Part shown: piece after piece, positions 1 through 6,936 of the stretch | How the letters are laid out: the number at the start of each line of letters is the position of its first letter | How positions within the stretch are numbered: the stretch's first letter is position 1 | NCBI GenBank assembly: GCA_902826945.1 | Contig: CADEGS010000022.1 | Span: 1 to 32,539 of the forward strand | Direction of reading: 5' to 3' | Length of the DNA stretch: 32,539 nt | DNA from: an uncultured bacterium | Lineage (GTDB): Bacteria > Planctomycetota > UBA1135 > GCA-002686595 | Position numbers and translations under genes: made by a program | Notes under the pieces: generated by a model | What the model was told of the DNA's origin: nothing | What the model saw: only the letters and a program-made list of their open reading frames with translations | Database searches by the model: none

Positions 1-583
1 GCTTGCCCTGGCGCAGGAGCTCCTCGTCCTCGCAGTGCGCGACGATCATGCGCCCCGCGCGCGCCGCGCCGGCGAAGAGCGCGCGCACCGCCTCGCGGTC
101 GTCCATGCCCCCCAGGCCGGTCGAGCCGCCCAGGAAGCACTTGAAGGCCGGCGTGAGCGGCGCCATCGACGCGAGCTCGTCCAGCGACGCGGGCAAGAGG
201 TTCGCCAGGCAGCCGAAATCCACGCGCGAGCGCGCGCGCACGTGCTCGATGCGCGCCTCGAGCGCCGCGCGCGTGACCGACAGCGGCGGGTTGTTCTGCA
301 CCTCGACCACGCCCGTCACGCCGCCGTGCAGCGCGCCCTCCGAGCCGCTCTCCCAGCCCTCCTTGTGCGCCAGGCCCGGATCGCGGAAGTGCACGTGCAC
401 GTCGAGCAGCGCCGGGATCACGCTGCGCCCCGCGGCGTCGACGACGACCTCGCCCCGCGGCGCGAGCGTGCCTCCGGCCGCGACCTCCTCGATGCGCCCG
501 GCCCGCACGCGCACGTCGAGCGCGCGGCCGTCGTCGGGGAAGGCGCGCGCCCCGCGCAGCAGGAGGTCGCCCCCGGCGCTCAT
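1..583 (-). CDS. pyrC: Dihydroorotase (N-terminal part, runs off the window)
   Basis: The first 194 residues of an amidohydrolase-fold dihydroorotase are visible, reading from an ATG at 583 toward base 1; the C-terminal half lies outside the window. Seen: a small N-terminal beta region, then the metal-binding HxH motif in LLDVHVHFRDPG, a substrate-loop QNNPPLS resembling the family's NTxPP, and FKCFLGGSTG, where the lysine is expected to be carboxylated to bridge the two metals. Known role: reversible cyclisation of carbamoyl aspartate to dihydroorotate, the third step of pyrimidine synthesis, in the cytoplasm. The ATG overlaps the stop of the upstream phosphatase gene as ATGA, so the two are probably co-translated. 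An allantoinase or other cyclic amidohydrolase is possible because the rest is missing. Confidence 0.82.
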   Translation of the reverse strand, partial: MSAGGDLLLRGARAFPDDGRALDVRVRAGRIEEVAAGGTLAPRGEVVVDAAGRSVIPALLDVHVHFRDPGLAHKEGWESGSEGALHGGVTGVVEVQNNPPLSVTRAALEARIEHVRARSRVDFGCLANLLPASLDELASMAPLTPAFKCFLGGSTGLGGMDDREAVRALFAGAARAGRMIVAHCEDEELLRQGK

Positions 584-1986
584 CGCCGCCGCGCGACGAC
601 CACGGTCAGGTCGTCCTCGCGCACGCCGCGGCTGAGCCGCATCGCCGCCTCGACCAGCGCCAGCGCGATCGCCTGCGCGTCGGCGCCGCTCGCGGCGCTC
701 TCGGCCAGCACGCGCTTCACGCCCTCCTCGCCGAGCAGCTCGCCGCGCGTCTCGGTGTCGCGCGCCTCGGTCAGGCCGTCGGTGTAGACGACCAGCACGT
801 CGCCCGGTGCGAGCGACAGCGGCGCGTGCGCCGCGTAGCGCTCGTCGGGGATCATCCCCAGCGCCGGCCCGCCGCGCCCGATCGTGTCGATCGCGCCCCC
901 GGCCTTGCGCCAGACGAAGGGCAGCGCGTGGCCGCCGTTCAGCGCGTCCACCTGGCCGTCGGCCGAGAGCAGCGCCAGGAACAGCGTCAGGAAGCGGCCG
1001 TCCTCGACGCGCTCGCACAGGTCCTGGTTGAGCATCGTCACGACCTCGCCCGGGTCGGAGACCAGGCGCAGGTAGGAGCGCAGGCTGGCCTGCGCGGTGG
1101 CCGTGATCAGCGCCGGGCCGATGCCGTGGCCGGTCACGTCGCCGACGACGATCCCCAGGCGCCCGTCCTTGACGCGCACGAAGTCGTAGAAGTCGCCGGC
1201 GGTCTGCTCGGCCGGCGCGTACCAGCCGTGCAGGTCCCAGCCCGGCACGTCGTTCGGGACGCGCGGCATCAGGTCGCGCTGGATCGCGCTCGCGAGCTCG
1301 AGCGACTGCTCCAGGCGCACCTTCTCGAGCGAGTCGAAGTGCAGGCGCGCGTTCTCCATCGCGATCGAGATGTGCTGGGCCAGCGCCGCGAAGAGCGACA
1401 GGTCGGCCTGCGTGAACTGCCGCGTGGCCGCGCGCGAGTCCACGTACAGCACGCCGGAGGGCTTCGAGCTGCCCGAGGAGCCCTGCGGCGAGACCAGCGG
1501 CACGCACATCACCGCGCGCAGCTTCAGGTCGTAGACCGAGCGGCCGAGCTCGAGCGCCTCGGACTCCGAGTGCACCGTGGCGCGCAGCGGCTGGACCTCG
1601 GCCAGGACGCGCCCGGCGATGCTGGTCGAGAAGCGCGCGTCCGAGGGCAGCTCCTTGCTGCCGCGCTGGCGCGCGACGCGCACCTCGAGGACGCCCTCGG
1701 CGGCGCCGGGCGTGTCGAGCAGGAGCAGCCCGCGCTCGGCGCCGGTGATCTCGATCGAGCGGTCCACGATGTCGTTCAGGAGCGACTGCAGGTCGCGCGA
1801 CTCCGACACCCGTGCGATGGCCTCGAGCAGCACCTGGACGGTGCGCCGGTCGCGTCCGGCCTCCCCGGTCAGGAACTGCGTCGAGGGCGCGCTCTCGGGG
1901 GGCGGCGCGGCCGGAGCGCTCGCCGCAGGAGCGGGAGCGGGCGGGGCGGCGTCCTCGCCCTCCTTGCGCTTCTTGCGGAAGAACAT
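580..1986 (-). CDS. GAF domain-containing PP2C (SpoIIE/RsbU-type) serine phosphatase
   Basis: The product of 468 residues has a Pro/Ala-rich N-terminus (1-45), a GAF sensory domain (about 52-213), a short helical linker (214-240) and a complete PP2C-type phosphatase domain (about 250-466). Metal-binding motifs of the SpoIIE/RsbU class are intact: AGDFYDF (263-269), GDVTGHG (282-288), YTDGLTEA (401-408) and REDDLTVVV (456-464). Members of this class dephosphorylate STAS-domain anti-sigma-factor antagonists. A STAS protein is encoded divergently 187 bp away, a likely substrate (inference). The ligand of the GAF domain is unknown. The ATG at 1986 is preferred because it gives the charged FFRKKRK start; an in-frame start near 2082 would add a low-complexity Arg/Ala stretch. 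The 3' end overlaps the dihydroorotase start by ATGA. Confidence 0.9.
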   Translation of the reverse strand: MFFRKKRKEGEDAAPPAPAPAASAPAAPPPESAPSTQFLTGEAGRDRRTVQVLLEAIARVSESRDLQSLLNDIVDRSIEITGAERGLLLLDTPGAAEGVLEVRVARQRGSKELPSDARFSTSIAGRVLAEVQPLRATVHSESEALELGRSVYDLKLRAVMCVPLVSPQGSSGSSKPSGVLYVDSRAATRQFTQADLSLFAALAQHISIAMENARLHFDSLEKVRLEQSLELASAIQRDLMPRVPNDVPGWDLHGWYAPAEQTAGDFYDFVRVKDGRLGIVVGDVTGHGIGPALITATAQASLRSYLRLVSDPGEVVTMLNQDLCERVEDGRFLTLFLALLSADGQVDALNGGHALPFVWRKAGGAIDTIGRGGPALGMIPDERYAAHAPLSLAPGDVLVVYTDGLTEARDTETRGELLGEEGVKRVLAESAASGADAQAIALALVEAAMRLSRGVREDDLTVVVARRR

Positions 1987-2173
1987 GGGAGCGGAGAGTG
2001 TAGCCTGCGCGCGCGCCCGAGTCCCGGCGTGCGGCCCCCCCGCCGCGGCGGAAATCGCTTGCCGCGGCTGCGCCACGGCCACCTAATCATGAGCCCGCCG
2101 GTCGCGCCCGGCGCGGACGCCCGCCCCCCACTCCCGCCCCAGGCGGGCCCCCGCGGAACAGCCCGAGAACCGT
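1987..2173. promoter_or_regulatory. Divergent intergenic region between phosphatase and STAS genes
   Basis: This 187-bp spacer separates the 5' ends of two divergent signalling genes and must hold promoters for both. A weak plus-strand candidate is TTGCCG near 2060 and TAATCA near 2083, with a long spacing of about 19 bp. Neither gene shows a strong Shine-Dalgarno. No convincing operator was seen. Confidence 0.3.
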
Positions 2174-2992
2174 ATGCAGATCACCGTCGAGCCGCGCGAC
2201 ACGTACACGATCGTCCACCTGCGGGGCGAGTTCGACACGTTCTACGTGCCGCGCATGCAGAAGGAGATCGAGGGCCTGATCGCCGCCGGCGTCGTGCACG
2301 TGGTGCTCAACCTGCGGCTGGTCAAGTTCATCAACTCGACCGCGCTGGGGGCGATCATCAAGGCCTCCAAGGTGCTGGCCGCCTCGCACGGCAAGCTGGT
2401 CATCGCGCGGCCCTCGGCGTTCTGCCGCGACATCATCGAGAAGGTCGGCCTGGACCGCGTCGTGCCGATCTTCGAGTCCGACGAGGAGGCCGGGGAGTCG
2501 TTCGCCGCGCAGGGCGCGCGCGCCCACGCGGCGGAGTCGGGCGAGGGCCTCGACGACGAGACCTCGATCCTGTTCTCCCCGCGCGACGAGGGGCGCATCG
2601 AGCACTTCATCAAGCGCGTGAAGGCCGCGGTCAACCCGCTGCACGGGCACTCCTTCGGCAGCAAGTGGCGCGGCGTCGGACGCATGTCCGCGCTCGACAA
2701 GGAAGGCCTGCGCTTCACCTGGAACGGCGGCAACACGCAGCTCTCGCCGTTCGAGCTGGGCCAGCTCCTGGCGCTCGGCACCGAGCTCCTGGTCAAGTTC
2801 CGCCTGCCGCTCCTGCAGAAGGGCTACTGCGAGGCGATGGTGACGGTCAGCGAGCTCGAGGAGCGGCCCGACGGCGTCAAGGTCGCCGCGCGCTTCAGCG
2901 AGATCGACGCCGAGACGCGGCGCGCGGTGGAGCAGTACGCGGCCGACATGGCCTACCTGAAGCGCGAGCTGCGCCAGGCCACGCAGGACTAG
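2174..2992 (+). CDS. STAS domain protein with PilZ-like C-terminal domain
   Basis: This 272-residue cytoplasmic protein starts with a STAS domain (about 1-105) like SpoIIAA/RsbV anti-sigma-factor antagonists. The phosphorylation-site helix reads KFINSTALGA (51-60); Ser55 aligns with the serine phosphorylated in RsbV, while the usual Asp before it is Asn. An acidic linker (105-135) leads to a second domain (about 140-265) that resembles PilZ: RGVGR (166-170) fits RxxxR and a hydrophobic strand follows, ending in the AARFSEIDAETRRAVEQY-type tail. The second PilZ motif (DxSxxG) is not clean (LDKEG), so c-di-GMP binding is uncertain. The divergent GAF-PP2C phosphatase suggests a partner-switching pair. 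No anti-sigma kinase is encoded in the window. Confidence 0.8.
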   Translation: MQITVEPRDTYTIVHLRGEFDTFYVPRMQKEIEGLIAAGVVHVVLNLRLVKFINSTALGAIIKASKVLAASHGKLVIARPSAFCRDIIEKVGLDRVVPIFESDEEAGESFAAQGARAHAAESGEGLDDETSILFSPRDEGRIEHFIKRVKAAVNPLHGHSFGSKWRGVGRMSALDKEGLRFTWNGGNTQLSPFELGQLLALGTELLVKFRLPLLQKGYCEAMVTVSELEERPDGVKVAARFSEIDAETRRAVEQYAADMAYLKRELRQATQD

Positions 2993-2994
2993 GA

Positions 2995-3074
2995 GCCCGT
3001 CCGCGCTCGCCGCAGCGCGGCGGCGCGAGGTCGGCGTCCCGCTGCGCCGCGCCCCCCTCCCGCACGGGACGGGC
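2995..3074 (+). terminator. Large imperfect GC-rich hairpin after the STAS gene
   Basis: Two bases after the stop codon, GCCCGTCC (2995-3002) pairs with GGACGGGC (3067-3074), and an inner 8-bp GC stem forms around 3016-3053. There is no U-tract, so it is at best a Rho-assisted or attenuating 3' structure. Confidence 0.35.
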
Positions 3075-3095
3075 GGTCGCTCCGCGTCCGCCGGC

Positions 3096-3203
3096 TGGCT
3101 CCCGGTCCCGCCAGCCCGGCGCCGCCTGCTCGCCATGCGCGGCGCGTCCTCGCGGAGCCGTCGCCCCGCCTCCCGGGGGCTCGCCCGCCGCTCTTTCTCA
3201 GGC
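3096..3203 (+). repeat. Possible decayed copy of the 150-bp palindromic element
   Basis: Three words in the same order as in the copies at 8462 and 23988 are present: TGGCTCCCGGT (3096-3106), a CGCGTCCTCGCGG block near 3136-3150 matching CGCGTCTTCGCGG at one base off, and TCTTTCTCAGGC at the right end (to 3203). The intervening sequence is different and the arms pair poorly. This may be an old copy or chance similarity in GC-rich DNA. It fills most of the 331-bp gap between the STAS gene and the TPR gene, which otherwise shows no coding sequence. Confidence 0.3.
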
Positions 3204-3216
3204 AGGGGAAGGTCCT

Positions 3217-3282
3217 GGTTCCGGGAACCGGCTCGATTCCCTACCGCAGGGGGTTTCCGTCCGGAATGTTCTCGTTATGTTC
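3217..3282 (+). promoter_or_regulatory. AT-richer upstream region with palindrome and GTTC-N7-GTTC
   Basis: This is the upstream region of the TPR gene and is less GC-rich than its surroundings. It has the odd palindrome GGTTCC-G-GGAACC (3217-3229) and the direct repeat ATGTTC...ATGTTC, read as GTTC-N7-GTTC (3268-3282). The second pattern equals the alphaproteobacterial LexA box, but nothing else here suggests SOS control; it may be an 11-bp-periodic binding site or chance. Confidence 0.3.
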
Positions 3283-3323
3283 CGCGTTTGTAAGCGGCCT
3301 GGGGAGGAGGCCCGTTTCGGCGC

Positions 3324-5432
3324 ATGGCGAGCCGCTCCGATCGCCATCCCGGTGCTCTCGGGACCAGCGCGGATCCCTCGCTGGAGGCTCCCCGCTCGCC
3401 TGCGGGCTTCGCCAGGGCGCGCTCGCTCGCCGCGCTGCTGCTCCTCGCCGTCGCGGTCGGGGCCGTGTACGTGCGCGCGCTCGACGCCCCGTTCTTCTTC
3501 GACGACCACGACAGCATCCTCGAGAACCCCTCGATCCGCCGGCTCTGGCCGCTGTTCGGGGATCGCCGCTCGCCCGGCCCGCTCGACACGCTGCGCCCCT
3601 CGCCGGTCAGCGGGCGCCCGCTCGTCAACCTGAGCCTGGCCCTCAACTACCGGATCGGCGAGCTCGCGCCGCGCGGCTACCGGATCCTGAACCTCGCGGT
3701 GCACGTCGCGTCCGCGCTGCTCCTCGCGGCCCTCGTGCGGCGCGCGCTGCAGCTCCACGCGCGCGGCGGCGCGCAGGACGGGGCCGTCTGGGTCCCCTCC
3801 GTGGTCGTCGCGCTCCTGTGGGCGCTGCACCCGCTGCAGACCGAGGCGGTGGCATACGTCACGCAGCGCACGGAGCTCTTCGTCGGCTTCTTCTACCTCG
3901 CGACGCTCTACGCCGCCCTGCGCTCGTGGTCGGCGACGAGCCGCGCCGCTCGGCGCGCGTGGACGGCCCTGGCGGGGCTCGCGTGCATGGCCGGGGCCGC
4001 CTCGAAGGAGGTGATCGTCTCCGCGCCGCTGGTCGTGCTGCTCTTCGAGCGCCAGCTCGTCGCGGGCTCGCTGCGCGCGGCGCTGCGGCGCTCGTGGCCG
4101 CTGTACGCCGCGCTGGCCTCGAGCTGGCTCGCGCTGCTCGCGCTCAACGCGCACGGCCCGCGCAGCGCGACGGCCGGGTTCGACCTGGAGGGCGGGCCGT
4201 GGGGCTGGTGGATGACCGAGGCCAAGGTCCTGTGGCTGTACCTGCGGCTGGTCGTGTGGCCCTGGCCGCTCGCGATCCACTACGCGACGCCGCCCCCGCC
4301 CACGCTGGCCGCGGCCTGGCCCTGGGTGGCCGCCACGGCGCTGCTCGCGGCCGGGACCGTCTGGCTGCTCCTCCGCCGCCATCCCTTCGGCTTCCTGGCG
4401 GCGGCGGCGTGGCTCGTGCTCTCGCCCACGCTCGTCGTCCCGATCGGCACCGAGGTCGCGGCCGAGCGGCGCATGCACCTGCCGCTGGCGGCCCTGGCGA
4501 CCATGGCCGTGCTGGGAGCGCTCGCGCTGGGACGGCGCTGGCACGCCTCGCGGGTCCCGCCGCGCTCCGCTCCGCGCGGGACGCGCGCCGTCCTGGCGAG
4601 CGCGACCGCGCTCGTGCTGCTCGTATGCGGGCTGGTCGGCGCGGAGCGGCTCGGCGCGTACGCCTCGGAGCTCTCGATCTGGCGCGACGCGCTCGCCAAG
4701 GAGCCCGACGACCCGATCGTGCACCAGGGCCTGGGGAGCGCGCTGATCGAGCAAGGCCGGTGGGAGGAGGCCGCGCACCACTTCGCTGCGGCGGTCGCGC
4801 TCGACCCGGGCTTCGCCGACGCCTACAACAACCTGGCCGGCGCGCTGGGCAAGCTCGGCCGGCGCGAGGGGGCGCTCGCGGCGCTCGCGCGCAGCGCGGA
4901 GGCGACGCCCGGCAGCGCCGCGGCCCAGCTGGCCTACGGGGGCGCGCTGGCCGAGGCCGGGCGCCTGCGCGAGGCGCTCGTGCGCTTCGACGCGGCCGTG
5001 CGGCTCAAGCCCGGCGACGCGGCGGCCCACTTCGCGCGCGGCACCGCGCTCTTGCGGCTGGGCCGCGCGGCGGACGCGGCCGAGGCGCTCGAGCGCTGCC
5101 TGGAGCTCGAGCCCGACAGGGTCGAGGCGCTGAACAACCTGGGCCTGACGCTCCTCGGTGCCGGTGCGCTCGAGCAGGCGACCGCGCGCTTCGAGCGCGC
5201 CGTCGCGCTCGATCCGCGCTCGGGGGACGCGCACTTCAACCTGGCGCGCGCGCTCCTGCGCGCCGAGCGCACCGACCAGGCCATCGCGCACCTCGAGCAG
5301 GCGCTGGCGCTGGCGCAGAGCGGGCGCGACGCCGCGCTGGCGCGCAACGCGGCCGCCACGCTACGCCGGGTCGACCCCGAGCGGGCGCCCCTCGCCGGCG
5401 GCGAGGACCCAGAGTCCCTGCGAGGCCGCTAG
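3324..5432 (+). CDS. Polytopic TPR protein, TMTC-like glycosyltransferase
   Basis: The 702-residue product has an N-terminal multi-pass membrane region (about 33-450) followed by some six tetratricopeptide repeats (about 456-690). The first loop carries FFFDDHDSILENPSI (57-71), the acidic-pair motif seen in the GT-C fold of TMTC-type protein O-mannosyltransferases and related bacterial TPR membrane proteins; further conserved stretches are RPLVNLSLALNYRI, ALHPLQTEAVAYVTQRTEL and SKEVIVSAPLVVLL. The family likely transfers sugar from a polyprenyl-phosphate donor on the outer face of the membrane; the acceptor here is unknown. The start is an ATG preceded by GGGGAGGAGG at 3301-3310, a strong but somewhat distant (13 nt) Shine-Dalgarno. 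Its TAG stop lies in the left copy of a 10-bp direct repeat that flanks a palindromic element. Confidence 0.8.
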   Translation: MASRSDRHPGALGTSADPSLEAPRSPAGFARARSLAALLLLAVAVGAVYVRALDAPFFFDDHDSILENPSIRRLWPLFGDRRSPGPLDTLRPSPVSGRPLVNLSLALNYRIGELAPRGYRILNLAVHVASALLLAALVRRALQLHARGGAQDGAVWVPSVVVALLWALHPLQTEAVAYVTQRTELFVGFFYLATLYAALRSWSATSRAARRAWTALAGLACMAGAASKEVIVSAPLVVLLFERQLVAGSLRAALRRSWPLYAALASSWLALLALNAHGPRSATAGFDLEGGPWGWWMTEAKVLWLYLRLVVWPWPLAIHYATPPPPTLAAAWPWVAATALLAAGTVWLLLRRHPFGFLAAAAWLVLSPTLVVPIGTEVAAERRMHLPLAALATMAVLGALALGRRWHASRVPPRSAPRGTRAVLASATALVLLVCGLVGAERLGAYASELSIWRDALAKEPDDPIVHQGLGSALIEQGRWEEAAHHFAAAVALDPGFADAYNNLAGALGKLGRREGALAALARSAEATPGSAAAQLAYGGALAEAGRLREALVRFDAAVRLKPGDAAAHFARGTALLRLGRAADAAEALERCLELEPDRVEALNNLGLTLLGAGALEQATARFERAVALDPRSGDAHFNLARALLRAERTDQAIAHLEQALALAQSGRDAALARNAAATLRRVDPERAPLAGGEDPESLRGR
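5423..5432. repeat. Left copy of 10-bp direct repeat AGGCCGCTAG
   Basis: AGGCCGCTAG here is repeated exactly at 5581-5590. This copy holds the TAG stop of the upstream TPR gene. With the second copy it brackets the palindromic element, as a target-site duplication would. Confidence 0.6.
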
Positions 5433-5580
5433 TGTCCTGTCTCCGAAGTCCGTCGACGAAGTCCGGCATCCGCCGTCTGGCGAGGCGCGAGGACGACCGC
5501 GGCTCCAGGGCGATGCGCCGAGGAGGAGCAACGCAGCCGGGCGGTGGAGGAGGGCGAGCTCGTCGACGAGCTCGGGAGAC
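5433..5580 (+). mobile_element. 148-bp palindromic element between convergent genes (divergent family member)
   Basis: No gene fits here. The termini are inverted repeats: CCTGTCTCC (5436-5444) against GGAGACAGG (5575-5583, partly in the flanking repeat), and the arms share GTCGACGA further in. A perfect 20-bp palindrome CGAGCTCGTCGACGAGCTCG lies at 5555-5574. The inner third resembles the elements at 8462 and 23988: CTGGC-R-AGGCGCG, then GACGAC, then GAGGAGG-M-GCAACGC-M-GCC-R-GGCGG in the same order and orientation, while the outer arms differ. Exact 10-bp direct repeats flank the element. The likely reading is a small non-autonomous insertion (MITE- or REP-like) that can fold into a long hairpin; the mobilising enzyme is not in the window. 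Confidence 0.55.
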
Positions 5581-5590
5581 AGGCCGCTAG
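5581..5590. repeat. Right copy of 10-bp direct repeat AGGCCGCTAG
   Basis: Exact repeat of 5423-5432. On the minus strand it holds the TAG stop (5587-5589) of the GT4 glycosyltransferase. Removing one copy plus the element would leave the two convergent genes with stop codons overlapping in CTAG. Confidence 0.6.
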
Positions 5591-6777
5591 GCCCGGCGCT
5601 CGGCGGACGCCTCGGAAGCGTCGGAGCGCGCGCCGCGGCGCGCCTGGGCGCGCAGGGCGGCGCTCGCCAGCGCCTCGCGCAAGAGCCCCTCGAAGCGCGT
5701 CGCGACCGGCGTCCAGCCCAGCTCGGCCTCCGCGAAGGAGCGCGCGTTGCGCGACCAGCGCTGGCGCAGCGCGGGCGAGCCGGCCACGCGCCGGATCGCC
5801 TCCACCCACGCGTCCACCGCGCCCGGCTCGACGAGCATCCCGTGGTCGTCCCCGCGCAGGAGCTCCGCCAGGCGCGGCTGCGCCGAGACCAGCACCGGCA
5901 GCCCGCAGGCGAGCGCGCGCCGCACCTGCTGGCCGCTCGTCACGTCGCCGGTCGCGGGGGCGACGAGCGCGGTGGCGGCCCCCATCAGCCCCGGCAGCTC
6001 CTCGGTCCGCGGGCGCGGCAGCCAGTGCACGTGCGCCGAGACGCCGAGGCGGTCGGCCTGCGCGCGCAGCTGGGGCCTGGCCGGCCCGTCGCCCGCGATC
6101 ACGAGGCTCCAGTCGCCGCGCTGGCCGACCGTGCGCGCGAAGGCCGCCAGCGCGACCTCGACCCCGCGCGACGCCTCCAGACGGCCGACGTACAGGAGGA
6201 TCCGCCCGCGCACGCGGTAGCCGGCGACCAGCGGGCTCGTCAGGCCGGGGCGGAACTGCAGCACGTCCACGCCGTGCGGCACCACGCGCACGACGCTCTC
6301 CTCGAAGCCCTGGCGCAGCGCCTGCTCGCGCGCCACGCCGTCGAGCGCGACCAGCACGTCCGTCGCGCGCCGCACGTAGGCGCCCCACAGGAGCCCGCCG
6401 GCGCGCTGGCGCAGCCGCCGCCAGCTGCGCCCGCTCTTCACCCCCGCCTCCACCAGGACGACCGCGACCCCGCCGCGGCGCGCCAGCCGCGCGGCGCGCA
6501 CGCCCGCGGGCGAGAGCGCGTCGTAGGCGACGACCACCTCGGGCTGGAAGGCGGCCAGCTTCGTCCAGGCGTGCTCGGCCCCGGGCAGCGACTCCTCGCC
6601 GGAGCGCGGCAGGAGCCCGGGCGGCGCGCCGAAGCCGCGCACGACGTGGCCGCGCCCCATCAGCTCGCGCGCGAGCATCGAGGCGTGCTCGCGCCAGCGC
6701 ACGCGCAGGCGCAGCGGCTCGTCCAGCACGATCGACAACGGATCGAGCAGGAGCGCGATGCGCAGGGAGTTCAGCAA
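5587..6777 (-). CDS. GT4-family (GT-B fold) glycosyltransferase
   Basis: The 396-residue cytoplasmic or membrane-associated protein has the two Rossmann halves of GT-B glycosyltransferases. Seen: N-terminal strand RIALLLDP and ASMLARELMGRGHVVRGFGAP, the linker HGVDVLQFRPG, the C-terminal start ILLYVGRLEASRGVEVALAAFA, LVIAGDGPARPQL and LACGLPVLVSAQPRLAELL. The usual EX7E pair of retaining GT4 enzymes is not evident: around TSGQQVRRALACGLP the expected glutamates are replaced, so donor binding may differ. It probably acts in polysaccharide or glycolipid assembly; acceptor and sugar are unknown. The assigned start is TTG at 6777, since no in-frame ATG precedes the conserved first strand. It is convergent with the TPR glycosyltransferase and divergent from the HAD gene. 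Confidence 0.8.
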   Translation of the reverse strand: MLNSLRIALLLDPLSIVLDEPLRLRVRWREHASMLARELMGRGHVVRGFGAPPGLLPRSGEESLPGAEHAWTKLAAFQPEVVVAYDALSPAGVRAARLARRGGVAVVLVEAGVKSGRSWRRLRQRAGGLLWGAYVRRATDVLVALDGVAREQALRQGFEESVVRVVPHGVDVLQFRPGLTSPLVAGYRVRGRILLYVGRLEASRGVEVALAAFARTVGQRGDWSLVIAGDGPARPQLRAQADRLGVSAHVHWLPRPRTEELPGLMGAATALVAPATGDVTSGQQVRRALACGLPVLVSAQPRLAELLRGDDHGMLVEPGAVDAWVEAIRRVAGSPALRQRWSRNARSFAEAELGWTPVATRFEGLLREALASAALRAQARRGARSDASEASAERRA

Positions 6778-6793
6778 CGTGGATGCCCGCTTC

Positions 6794-6837
6794 CGAAGAA
6801 AGTGCGGACGCCGCGTCGTCGCGGCGAACTTTCTTCG
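6794..6837 (+). promoter_or_regulatory. Nested inverted repeat in divergent promoter region
   Basis: CGAAGAAAGT (6794-6803) pairs with ACTTTCTTCG (6828-6837), enclosing CGCCGCG (6809-6815) and CGCGGCG (6820-6826) around a TCGT loop. It lies between the divergent GT4 and HAD genes. It could be a transcript leader hairpin, a terminator or an operator. Confidence 0.45.
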
Positions 6838-6867
6838 AGCCTTCTTTCGGCGCGGCGATTGTCCGCT

Positions 6868-6881
6868 CTTGACCGCTCAAG
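6868..6881. promoter_or_regulatory. Small inverted repeat CTTGA-N4-TCAAG
   Basis: CTTGA (6868-6872) and TCAAG (6877-6881) form a short dyad in the AT-richer part of the same spacer, about 55 bp upstream of the HAD gene start. It is a possible operator; support is only the symmetry. Confidence 0.25.
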
Positions 6882-6936
6882 TTCCGCCCGCGGCGGTCGA
6901 AAACGGAGCGTCCTGGAGCCCCCCACCAGAGCGTCG

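Noticed and set aside
3268..3282. LexA binding site
   Set aside because: The pattern match is exact but short, and there is no SOS gene or lexA nearby; kept only as a weak observation.
826..3633. Very long plus-strand open frame across the phosphatase and STAS genes
   Set aside because: It is antisense to one convincing gene and out of frame with another; the translation is Arg/Ala/Gly/His-rich without motifs, as expected in GC-rich DNA.
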